A stretch of 64,000 bases of DNA. Source: Stereocaulon alpinum. Lineage: Eukaryota; Ascomycota; Lecanoromycetes; Lecanorales; Stereocaulaceae. Below, one piece after another: positions 45,772 through 55,870 of the stretch; within the stretch, counting starts at the first letter, position 1; each line of letters opens with the position of its first letter. The notes beneath the pieces are model-generated. The model ran no database searches. It was not told the origin of the DNA and saw only the letters and a program-made list of their open reading frames with translations. A program made the translations under genes and the position numbers. Location: positions 62,001 to 126,000 of the forward strand of contig JAEUBA010000071.1 in assembly GCA_018257865.1 (NCBI GenBank). The letters are read 5' to 3'.

Positions 45772-46119
45772 TTAGTGATTCCTGCCTCGAACTGTTGTCA
45801 AGAAGTTTTCCAAAGGACTTCTGGGCGTCAGCCTTTGACATTTGACCCACGCATTCCCTCCAGTATCCATACCGCTGAATTCACAGCCCCAAGCGACAAG
45901 CAAATTCATAATATCAATTCTGACATTCCTGAATTTCGACCCCAATAAGGTGAGCCGAGATTGGAGTTCGACGTACTTAGCTAAGTCTCCGTCGGAAGCA
46001 AAGGCATCTCCCAATCGATAGCCTGGAACATTATGTGTACCGCTTTCGAAGGTGGAACCTGTTCCGGAAGAAGCATAGTTTGCAAGGATAATATTAGACT
46101 GTCCCGGCTTATCATGCAA
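45772..46119 (-). pseudogene. Diverged copy of the 4801-5262 gene
   Basis: The frame contains QSRLTLLG, DIMNLLVAWGCEFSGMDTGG and NAWVK, aligning by eye with QSRLVPPG, DFMNFACQFG and KGWIR of the first copy. The N-terminal part corresponds in a different frame, and adjacent non-coding DNA to about 46260 also matches 5520-5820. It lacks the short first exon, so it is probably inactive. Confidence 0.55.
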
Positions 46120-46693
46120 GTACTGTCACATCCGGTTCGTCGATATTGGTGCTGATACGCTTTCCCTTGAATGGTGACCTATGAAGGGCTGAGGAGAGCC
46201 ACACATCCATAGCATCCGCGTCCCTGCTCGGAAGAGCCAGAATCCTCAGCTGAGATCAGCCTATCATAGTGGAAGCGAAGAGAACTTAGTAATAGTTACG
46301 ATATGCCAACACCAAAGTACTCTTGTCCATTTCCACATTATCTCGGAAATTACCCCGATCCGCCAGCTCTGTTTCATAAACAACGGGTCACGATTAATGT
46401 CAAAGGCGCCTATCTGCATGCCAGGCAGATACCAACCAGGAAAGACAAAGCGTCGTTGATCCTTGATCGTATGAGTTTGTGAACTCACCTGATTTAGGCT
46501 CATAAATAAGGGGAGACCGTCACTATTATTTTTTGGACGTGGTTACTTTCCTCCCCTGTTCATCGAGCTTAACCTTCTGTACGCTTGTATTCCCTTCCTT
46601 TTACCGACGGCCACCTACGTGACTTTCGCTCAAAACTTTGGCTTCCGCCATCAACTCGACGAGGGGCAGACCCATCATCAATCAGAGGATAAA
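46120..46693. other. Duplicated flank then unrecognised sequence
   Basis: 46120-46260 continues the duplication. The rest has no supported feature. Confidence 0.35.
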
Positions 46694-47453
46694 ATGGCGA
46701 CAACCAGAAAGACCGCCAGAACCCAACGAGCTCCCTCCACGCACAGCGATGCTCCGCAATCGTCTCTGCTACAATATAGTCATACCGGTCCAGAGGGTCT
46801 TCAACACCATCATGAGGACAGGACATCTGCAACTCCTAGACAATCTACAACATGGAGTGCAGGCTCAGCTCCGCTGCAACCTGAGATACACCGCACCAGC
46901 CCACGTCCTCAGGTTGCCGCTAAAACTGACCCTCAGTTGTCACTTCCACCCTTCCCTTTATCGGGACCCCCGACTACATCGCTGCCATCACTCGACAAGG
47001 AAGCCTTCAACGCGCCAATGGAGCAAGGTCCTGCTCAGGCACCTATTAACGTATAAGCTACGTCCAGTGTTGCTAAAGAAAACCGCAAGCGCAACATTTC
47101 GACACTGGAGCAGCAGATACGAGCAGCGAAGCAGCGGATTCTAGGTAAGGTAGAGGAAGAAAGAAAGATTGAAAAGGAAAAAAAAAAAGATAGAGGAGGA
47201 AAAAGGAAAGATGGAACAGGAGCTAGAGCAGGAACAGGAGATGAGATATATGGAAGACAATTATGATTACTTATACGGAATGGTAATGACGCTAAAGGAA
47301 GAACTTCAGCAACGCAACATCCCCATACCATTCTTTGCCTCACCGCCGCGGCGAAGAAAATTTTCCTCGGTTGACGGGTCGCAAGACCTTGAAGACTTGA
47401 ATCGAGACGGAGGCAGAAATGCCCGGAGACGCACCAATACCACACAGATTTGA
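46694..47453 (+). pseudogene. Coiled-coil fungal protein broken by a stop and an A-run slip
   Basis: From ATG 46694 (MATTRKTARTQRAPSTHSD) the frame is open to a TAA at 47054-47056. It then stays readable as a coiled coil (ENRKRNISTLEQQIRAAKQR) until a run of A near 47178-47188, where the frame slips. The rest (MRYMEDNYDYLYGMVMTLKE then RNIPIPFFASPPRRR) reads in the next frame to 47453. One nonsense change and one homopolymer slip fit recent loss. The family is common in fungi, with unknown function. Confidence 0.55.
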
Positions 47454-48774
47454 GTCCTCTGCCGCCCACGCCTCCCTTTGAGCATATGACCGCTATGCCA
47501 TCCCGGCGATGCAGATATCCTCTGAGCTCTCCTTAACTTCTAGGATAGAAGCTGTGTTGGTTCGTTTGCGGCGCGCATGCGCAGCTCAACCATTCTCTTG
47601 ACTGGGAATTTTGTAACATTAGATAGATCAAATTGAAGCAACATGAGCGGAACTATGTTAGTGCCCAAAAATTCCAAGAACGGCCAGCAAAGTGCTCCAG
47701 TGGTTTTCTGCTCAGCCCCATTTGTATGCCTATCGTCCAGCGCAAGTCGCCTATTTCGATCCTTGGCGTGATTAGTAATCATCTATTCTCCACCCATTCT
47801 ACTTGAAATCTGTTCACTCTCCGATCCATCGTTTTTCATGATGTTTCGGAACCCTCCTCGCGCACTCACTCGGCATGATATCGTTCATCCTCTTATTGTT
47901 GGCTTACATGGGACCTAGAGATGTCACCGAAGATTTTCCTTGATCTCCATCCACTCTTCTTTTCCCGCTTCTTTGTTCCGACTTCAACAACAGCCGAAGT
48001 CCGGCCTTTTCGATTATAGTAAAAGCTGAGAGGACATGAGTCTGGAAGATGGAGTGCTTATCTCTGATGATGGACTCGTCTATCTAAGGTTATCAGTGAA
48101 GCCGCCTTGTCCGTGTGCGCTTTGAACCCTTCTGCTTTCAATCTAACTTCCAAGCCGCAGTCTCCAACGGCGCGACCTTTATGCCCAATACTTTTACAAT
48201 GCAAGAGTTGGCTCGCGTGTCGCTCGATGAAAACCTTGAGGGCGGCGAGTCCCCAGGCGAACCTGTGATATACTCCGTAAGAAAAGGTTGCGCGGCCTGA
48301 CGTGATGATGAGCCCAGTCACTAACAGCTCCCAGGCACCCTAATCCCCAGCGCCCTCACACTTTTCAGAGAGGAGTCGTCCCGGTTTTGCCTCAGCCTTC
48401 ACATTCTATGTCTTTGGGAGGTATGGGGGATATAATGACGCCATCAGATCAACTGGCTTATGAATACTCTCGCAGGACTGAACAGCCTTTTGGATGATTT
48501 CTATTCGAGCCATGCCGATGTTAATACCGTTGGAAGATGGCTTGCATCGCACGCTTTCGAAGAAGCTCTTCCAGATCATACAGAGGCAGCTTGGATGGAC
48601 ATTTAGCACGAGACGCAAAGCCATCTGGCAAGAATAAGGATGGTCGCAGGCTACACAAAGGACGTATCCTGTCGAAGGTGTGCAGGAAGAAGAGGATCAC
48701 CTGTTGAATTCTCGGATGGTTATTGGGGGAAGGGGAGGGGAAAAGAACTAGTGGCGCTTTGAACATAGAACAAT
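47454..48774. other. Gene-poor interval
   Basis: Several short frames on both strands, none with family or splice support. Confidence 0.35.
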
Positions 48775-49030
48775 GAACAGCCCCTAGAGTAGAAAGAGTA
48801 ATACGATTTATTGGTACTCATAAAGAGGACAAGTGCTGTACATCAGGCGAGCATATTCATAAGCTGCCAGTTTTCTAACGTCTGCATTTTGACGCCTATC
48901 TACACCTGCCAGTCTTCCCCGTTTGCCCCCCCGCTGCGCCTAGCGGTTGGCCTCAAATTCCCGCAGCAGTTCCTATGCATTTCCTAAGTCGCATTCGAGC
49001 AGCCACGTTCTCTTCCAGCACAGCTTGTAT
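48775..49030 (-). repeat. Duplicated 3' end, second copy of 11750-12070
   Basis: This covers the final exon and downstream flank of the chromodomain gene. It matches 11750-12070 in the same orientation with scattered substitutions and an indel. Confidence 0.7.
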
Positions 49031-50840
49031 TCATAGTCCTTTCCCCTTCGTCTCTTACCAACGATCCTTACAATCTCCCACTCCTCCTGCTCCTCGGCTT
49101 GTGCCGAATCACATCGTCCCTGACCCTGCTTAAGAGTAGGTGGGCTGGTGGCAGTACCGCTGGTAGGGCCGCGGGGGATAGTTGTATTACGGAGTTTGGG
49201 CTGGACACCCTTCGACTCAAAAGTGCCGTCGGCCTGGGTGTCGAGATCCTGGACCGTAAGTATGTTATCTGTGGAATGTTAGACAGGCTATTCGCTCTCC
49301 CACATTTAAACGGGCATTCCACTCACCTTGACTGCCGACAGCTTTATCTCGATTATGTGACGAACAGCGGCGACGTTTGACGCGACACTTCAACGTAGAC
49401 TTCCCCTGAACAGCAGACGGACCCCTTTTGTTTGGGGATCCCAACGAAGGTAGAGTCTTCTTGTTGCTATCCCTATTGTATCTCTCTTGATGACCTTCAT
49501 TGTTGTCCGCCTCCGCCTCCGCCTCTTGACCATTCCACAGATTCTTATTCCTTCCTGATGATGGATCAAGCATGAGACCCTCGCGATCTCTGCATTTGGA
49601 GCCGCATATTCGCTTCCCGAGGGTCGACGAGAAGGTATTGTGGTGGAGGTTGAGAGATCTGGATCCACGTAATCTGTTAGTGTTGGAATCATCGAGTAGG
49701 GAATTAGGGCCCTACCTAGACCTTGAGCTCCCTACAGACGTCGGCGAAGTCCTGAGCGACCCTTGGTTCCCAACCTGCTCCTCCGAAGTACCGTCGCCGC
49801 TGCTATCGGTATCCTCATCCTCAACTATGATCGGGTCACCTAGAGAGTGTTAGACGACCATTTAGATCGCTGAGCCAGAAATACGCATTCAACACTTACC
49901 TGGACTGCCAGGTTCCTTCTGAGTCGAACTTGCGTGTAACGGATGCTTGAATATGGGCTTCGGCTTATTTCGTAGAGCGGTATACGCATCGGAGTCATCA
50001 CTGTCCATATCGTAGGCTACGACTGGTAGGTCTAGATTCATCAGATATGTCTACAGCGGTTAAGTCGTCTACGCTGACCTAGACATACGCCCTCTCTCTC
50101 TTCATACCCTCTATCAGCGGTCAAGTCGTCTCTCGTATGGACGCTAATACTGCCGCCGGCCTCTCGTTGAGTGTCTTGGCTATCGCGATCCTCTGTAAGA
50201 CCGTCACCCACTGCTACCGATTTCTCTATCGGCGATCAGTATCGGTTCCGGCGGTATATGGATCTAATGTACTCACCCTTGTGTTCGCCTTCGCTTGGTC
50301 TGGGGCTGGCAGCGCTGTTGCGATCACCCTCAGCGGTATGTTCGAAGTTGCCTTCAGATCCTCCCGTCACGTGTTTATTAGTCGAGCCAGTTCGTTGCCA
50401 CTCTTGCGCTTCTCCGATATTGAGCAGCAATTCCTCGACGGGTGGGAAATCACTGTCTTTCTCGCCACCGCTGCAGCTGTGGGCACGATTGGCATTGAGT
50501 CCGTTCGAGGTATCTGGGAGTGTCAGTTGACGTCCATCACAGAGCAATGATAAGGAATCATACCTTCGGCGTCTGCTCCGGTGCAGAGATCCGGCGTTGG
50601 CACGTGGAATGGATGGAGAGGCTCCTTAGGCGGCGGGCCAGTCATATCGAGAAACTCGATCGGGTTATGGTCTTGGAGTCTCCCACTCGGTTTCTTACTT
50701 AGTCCAAGAGATACAAGATTGTTGCCCCTCGCATAAGCCGTAGAGAGATGTAGGTTGGAGGCCGTTGGCCGCCCATCGCGACGCAGGCCTGTCTGCGGGT
50801 GGTGATAGTAATGGACAGAATCCATCCCAACAAAGGCCAT
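48940..50840 (-). CDS. Chromodomain protein, seven exons, stop near C terminus
   Basis: Exons 50564-50840, 50277-50513, 50089-50192, 49900-50050, 49716-49839, 49327-49673 and 48973-49268 join in frame, with introns of 50, 84, 38, 60, 42 and 58 nt. About 511 residues reach a TAG at 48973-48975; without it the frame would run 11 more residues to 48940. The N-terminal 350 residues are disordered, with acidic DFPPVEELLLN and DSDDSDAY stretches. The C terminus is a chromodomain: EEWEIVRIVGKRRRGKDYEY then KLCWKRTW and ECDLGNA*ELLREFE. Chromodomains bind methylated histone tails, and many fungal copies travel with retroelements. The TAG replaces the Gln present in the 12-kb copy. ATG 50840 is used; 50825 is an alternative. 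Confidence 0.65.
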
Positions 50841-51234
50841 TGTATAAAACAAGCGCAAAGGGAACCAGAGGATACAAATAGTCTGACTGGTTTTGACTTA
50901 GTTGTCTGGAAGGCAAGGCAAATTCTAGGCGAAGAGAGATGGCGAGCGGTGGATTATATATGCCCCAGGTCGCTGGACCACGCGCGGGGATTTTCCCGGC
51001 ACCTCGTCCCTCGCCTTCTCTTCCTCTAAACACCATCAATCGCCGATCTCCAGTCGTTCGCCTCACGCCAAGTTGGACGCCCAGGCGCAGCTCCCGGTGA
51101 TTGCACCCTCGTATTCGATCCACGTCCCACGCGAGCTGAGCGTTCCCTGCGCGTCGGCATCCTATGCAACTTATTTCCCCTGCGCCCCTCGGAAACGCCT
51201 ATATCAGGTCGAGCCACGTCAGCTGCGGCGGGCT

Positions 51235-51305
51235 GGGTCTTCGAACCTGAGACTTCATGACGCATCGGCTGGTGCCGCACCCTCCACGATGCCTGCTCAA
51301 CCACG
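51235..51305 (-). other. Possible SINE/tRNA-like promoter boxes
   Basis: On the minus strand TGGTTGAGCAGG (about 51292-51303) resembles an RNA polymerase III A box, and CAGGTTCGAAGACC (about 51236-51249) resembles a B box. The cloverleaf is not complete, so this is not a functional tRNA. Confidence 0.25.
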
Positions 51306-52867
51306 AGATCGGTGTCTCGAGGCCACGTCACCAGATCCAAGCCATTAGCGGCATCCATGTCGGCGCAGCCAGGCAGACACGCAAAGGCCACTGTCGATCG
51401 AGGCGAGGCCAACTCCTTAGCCTCCGTTCGCTGGCTGACAGCTCAGCGCCGGTGTTTTGACTTCACGCTCAGCCCCTCAGTGCCAGGTCACCCGATCACT
51501 GCCACGGTGCGATCCCTGTCGACGCGGCCAGGCAGACATGTGGAAAGCCCGAGCGGATCGCGATGAGGGATGAGGTATTTCGTTCATTGGTCGTATGGTA
51601 GGCATCCTGTGATCTAACACTCGTATCGCTGTAGGATCCTCGCCGTAAGGTGAAGCTCTCAACCAATGTCATTGCAGAGTCGGAGGTCAGCTGAGCAGTG
51701 GTGAAACAGTGGCCTGCGAAAGAGGTAGAGGCAGCAGGGTCCAGAGCGGCAGAGTCGAGCACAGGGAGGCCTTCAGCTCGCCCCGAAATAGAACCATCTC
51801 CGTTCGAGCTAAATTGCTGCAGCAGTGTGGAGACAGAGAGCAGCCAGTGAGAGGGTACGGTTCTGTCGCTCGCTCAAGCTTTGGATTCGACTGGGCCGGT
51901 GAGAAGGATAAGGACGCGAAGGCGCGAGGATGGATGGGTGGAGGGCCGAGGATCGATACGAAGGCGGTTTGGCGAAACGCCTCGTGCACGGTCGAGGCAG
52001 GGCGATCGACGATGGTCGGCCGGTCAGGCAGGCGCCGGACAGCTGAAGGAGCGAAGGAGACGGCCAGGGAATGAGAAGGAAAGATGGAGGGAGAAGGGAA
52101 ACCAGCGAGGGACGGGTGGTCTTTATACTTCGACAGAGCAGCGGGTCGGCCGCAGCACCGCGCCTTGCCCGAACGAGGCGCGCCAAACCCGACCGGGTCG
52201 ACGCTTGGCTGGAAGCAGGAACGGGCGCGCATTTCACCAGGAGGCATATTATTTATCCTCAACCACAACAGGGTTCTCTAAAGCATGTCAGAGGAAATCC
52301 TGATACCTGGTCATATATCTACCATAGGGGCTTGCCTTGACTGTCGCAAACTCACTGGAAGAATTGGAGCTCATTGTGTTCTTGCAGTGTAGGTTTCAAA
52401 GCATGTATATTAACGTCCCTCCCTACGTTGCGAGAAACCCATCGTGCCGAGAAAATTGATAGGTACTTTGACTTTAAGCATCTTAAACTCTGTGTACACA
52501 TCGATATCTCCCATATTTCTACATAGGTTGTGTTCCGCAGCCACTCCTGAACACTCTGAAACCCTCCTAGTAGGAAATTACGTTCGCATCGTCGCCCTCG
52601 CCTCTGATTTGCGGGAAGTCTCCTCTTATAGCGCAACAGAGTTCCTTCACCACAACTCCACCGTCGAGCTCTTATCACTCCTGATACTTATAAAGGGGTC
52701 GTAACCGAGCTTTAAGGCTCACTACCATGCCAGGAAATCGTTATCAGCCTTGTGGCTGCTGCGGTACGCAAATTCGTGCAAGGTTGCCACGCGGGTCGGT
52801 ACATTTAGTCTAAGCGACCAACGAATTTGGGTTAGCGCAGAGCGACCCCGCACGTCCCGTAATACTT

Positions 52868-52901
52868 CGTAACTTAATTAACTTAACTAAGTTAAGTTAC
52901 G
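52868..52901. repeat. AT-rich 34-bp palindromic element
   Basis: CGTAACTTAA at the left pairs with TTAAGTTACG at the right, with further TTAACTTAA symmetry inside. Confidence 0.7.
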
Positions 52902-53384
52902 ATGTAATTTCACTTATGTAATCATTTGCCAAGCTTGTGGCTGTGGCCAGCGTAGCGTGTAAACCCCGTCGTGAAACAACCTGCGTGATGAAACTTGGTC
53001 CAGGTACTTCGATTTGCAAAGCTCCACATTCTCCAACTACAATACTGAGTGATAATTGAAGCATGACTAAGTTAGATATCCTTAGTTGGGGCATATCTCT
53101 AATCGTGAGTGCCATTGATGTTGAAAGTTACAGTAGGCATGGTTTATTTTACGCCCGATTACTTTTGATCTCTGTATATATATCAGATATTGCTCCGATG
53201 CATGACGGGAAGTGGCCCGGCGCGCAATCTGAGACCTGAATCTTGTAATAGACGCATCTTTAGCTTGCCTCTATCACCAAAACACACTCCATAGCGATCT
53301 ATGTAATGGATGAAGCTCTTAAAGTGATCTTAGAAGGCACTTAAAGGTACCATTCTAAGAAATTCGAAAGTCCGAGTACCGACC

Positions 53385-53585
53385 TGTTAGGAACGTACTG
53401 CGCTCTGTACTTGGTATGGCTTGGCACCATGGTAGGGCACATGGAGTGGCTTGGCACGTTAGTACGTCTTGGTACTAGCCTGCACACCTATGTCCAAACT
53501 CTGCACTCCTATACATACTTCCCTCCTTAGTATTAATATCCTTAGTTACCATATCTCTATGACCAGCTCTAGGTGCATCCTAACA
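53385..53585. mobile_element. Solo LTR, 201 bp, with 5-bp target-site duplication
   Basis: The element begins TGTTAGGA and ends TCCTAACA, an 8-bp inverted terminal pair of retrotransposon LTR type. It is flanked on both sides by CGACC (53380-53384 and 53586-53590). No internal retroelement sequence adjoins it, so it is a solo LTR left by LTR-LTR recombination. The termini suggest a copia-like element; the superfamily is inferred. Confidence 0.8.
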
Positions 53586-53685
53586 CGACCGAAATACCTT
53601 GGCATATAATTATAATTTATTTTATGTGACAATGCCGTCGAGTTCTTTTATATTCCATCCTGTTCCATTTCCCCTAATAGCTATA

Positions 53686-54078
53686 TGTTACGAACCGTGC
53701 GTACCGGTATCGTATATGGATTATTCTCAATGGGGATGGAGGTGCTAGCCGTGTGCAAGAGAGTGGAGCAGGCTTCAAGTGGTACTAGACTGGTCTGGTA
53801 TAGGATCAAGTGATAATATGTTCAGTGCCTAGTAAGGAGATCTATCGCATAAGATATGAAACAGAAGTTGAGCACGATGCTCCAAGTGGTGAGCAGTGCT
53901 CCGTATATATAGACATAGAAAAATCCTGCCAAGCCTTCCTTGGTAGCACCTGGTCGTACTGGTAGCAGGTGCGACCAGCCACTACCATTGCTACCATCGC
54001 TAGAGCTGCCCGTCCTGGCAGTCCTGTTCCAACCATTGTTCGGTAAGGACTTTCCTGCCCGTAAGCATGGTTGTAACA
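53686..54078. mobile_element. Probable second solo LTR, 393 bp
   Basis: Begins TGTTAC and ends GTAACA, with flanking CTATA and CTATG (four of five bases equal). The weaker target-site match makes this less certain than the LTR at 53385. Confidence 0.4.
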
Positions 54079-54333
54079 CTATGTAGGAACCTTACGCGCC
54101 TATGCATCTCTGCGTACCTGTATATTGAGTCCAGTCTCTATACAGCCGGTTCATACTTCGGTATAGCGTGATGGAAATGGGCCCGTTACGCCTTTACTTC
54201 TCTGCCTTCCTCCCTTAGTCTTTAAATGGCTTGAGAATGGGATAGAGTGACTGCTCGTATTAGAGTTAAAAATTGATTTACATAGTGCGTCTCATAATGC
54301 CTAGGATTGTATTGTCTTATTTCTAAGATCTAT

Positions 54334-55572
54334 TCACTGTCCTATAGAGCCCCTTTTCCGCCCCCGTATGCCTGCTTTGAGTTTGTTTAAGATGGCTTTC
54401 CCCGTTGATGGTGGCGAGTATGGATGCCGGTTGGTGTCGTGTACTCCATCGCTTCTCTCAAGCGCCCGCGAATGTATCTCTTCCACTTTTATATGCCCAC
54501 CTCGACTGGCATTAAGCAAGCGTAAGTCGTTGATAGTACGGAGTATAGAGGGATGGTCCGGGCCCTATGCTTTCTCGTATCCATCCAGCGCCCGCCGATA
54601 CATCTTCTCCGCTTCGCCCAGCTTGCCTTGATTCTTGTAAAGGTTGCCTAAGTTATTGACGGTGGAGAGGGTGGACGTATGATCCGGGCCCTATGCTTTC
54701 TCGTATCTATCTAGCGCCCGCCGATACATCTTCTCCGCTTCGCCCAGCTTGCCTTGATCAGCGTAAAGGTTACCCAAGTTATTGACGGTGTCGAGGGTGG
54801 ACGTATGATCCGGGCCCTATGCTTTCTCGTATCTATCCAGCGCCCGCTGATACATCTTCTCCGCTTCGCCCAGCTTGCCTTGATTCTTGTAAAGCAAGCC
54901 TAAGTTATTGACGGTGTCGAGGGTGGACGTATGATCCGGGCCCCATGCTTTCTCCTTTCCATCCAGCGCCCGCTGATACATCTTCTCCGCTTCGCCCAGC
55001 TTGCCTTGATCAGCGTAAAGCAAGCCTAAGTTATTGACGGTGTCGAGGGTGGACGTATGATCCGGGCCCTATGCTTTCTCCTTTCCATCCAGCGCCCGCC
55101 GATACATCTTCTCCGCTTCGCCCAGCTTGCCTTGATCAGCGTAAAGGTTGCCCAAGTTATTAACGGTGGAGAGGGTGGACGTATGATCCGGGCCCTATGC
55201 TTTCTCGTATCCATCCAGCGCCCGCTGATACATCTTCTCCGCTTCGCCCAGCTTGCCTTGATCAGCGTAAAGGTTACCCAAGTTATTGACGGTGTCGAGG
55301 GTGGACGTATGATCCGGGCCCCATGCTTTCTCCTTTCCATCCAGCGCCCGCCGATACATCTTCTCCGCTTCGCCCAGCTTGCCTTGATCAGCGTAAAGCA
55401 AGCCCAAGTTATTGACGGTGTCGAGGGTGGACGTATGATCCGGGCCCCATACTTTCTCCTTTCCATCCAGCGCCCGCTGATACATCTTCTCCGCTTCGCC
55501 CAGCTTGCCTTGATCAGCGTAAAGCAAGCCCAAGTTATTAACGGTGTCGAGGGTAGACGTATGATCCGGGCC
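54334..55572 (-). other. Untranslated-looking TPR extension of the NLR, open except for five TAGs
   Basis: Beyond the TAG at 55573 the NLR frame continues uninterrupted to TGA at 54334, apart from TAG at 55195, 55069, 54817, 54691 and 54565. Each of these lies at the same codon of a TPR unit. The distal 80 codons (to 54334) are a non-repeat C-terminal tail rich in basic residues. The preserved frame shows that the gene once, or under some condition still, encoded about 1,000 residues. Confidence 0.75.
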
Positions 55573-55870
55573 CTATGCTTTCTCGTATCCATCTAGCGCC
55601 CGCCGATACATCTTCTCCGCTTCGCCCAGCTTGCCTTGATTCTTGTAAAGGTTGCCCAAGTTATTGACGGTGTCGAGGGTGGACGTATGATCCGGGCCCC
55701 ATGCTTTCTCCTTTCCATCCAGCGCCCGCTGATACATCTTCTCCGCTTCGCCCAGCTTGCCTTGATTCTTGTAAAGCAAGCCCAAGTTATTGACGGTGTC
55801 GAGGGTGGACGTATGATCCGGGCCCCATGCTTTCTCGTATCCATCCAGCGCCCACCGATACATCCCTTCC
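54525..55870 (-). repeat. Eleven 126-bp tandem units encoding TPRs
   Basis: The anchor GGGCCC(C/T)ATGC recurs every 126 bp from about 54563 to 55823. Units differ by few bases, mostly C/T. Each encodes a 42-residue tetratricopeptide-type unit (GPDHTSTLDTVNNLGLLY, then GKLGEAEKMYQRALDG). In gene order the key codon reads W, W, stop, W, W, stop, stop, W, stop, stop, stop. Confidence 0.9.

Larger units (their letters stand above)
50841..53384. other. Gene-poor interval, GC-rich 51.0-52.3 kb
   Basis: 51000-52300 is GC-rich and open in most frames on both strands, which reflects composition. Two blocks near 51330-51410 and 51490-51565 look like a diverged duplication of about 155 bp (shared GCCAGGCAGACA). 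After 52.8 kb the base composition becomes AT-rich. Confidence 0.45.

Noticed and set aside
47035..47469. Minus frame with hydrophobic segment
   Set aside because: It is antisense to a coiled-coil pseudogene with a recognisable order of conserved blocks.
51230..51310. A tRNA gene
   Set aside because: A and B box-like words exist but acceptor and anticodon stems do not fold properly by eye.
51687..52303. Open frames of 120-190 codons on both strands
   Set aside because: The region is GC-rich and open in many frames, with no family pattern or splice structure.
55026..55596. Long Arg/Ile-rich frames on both strands across the TPR array
   Set aside because: They are shadows in other frames of the 126-bp repeats; only the TPR frame shows a known fold and continuity with NB-ARC.
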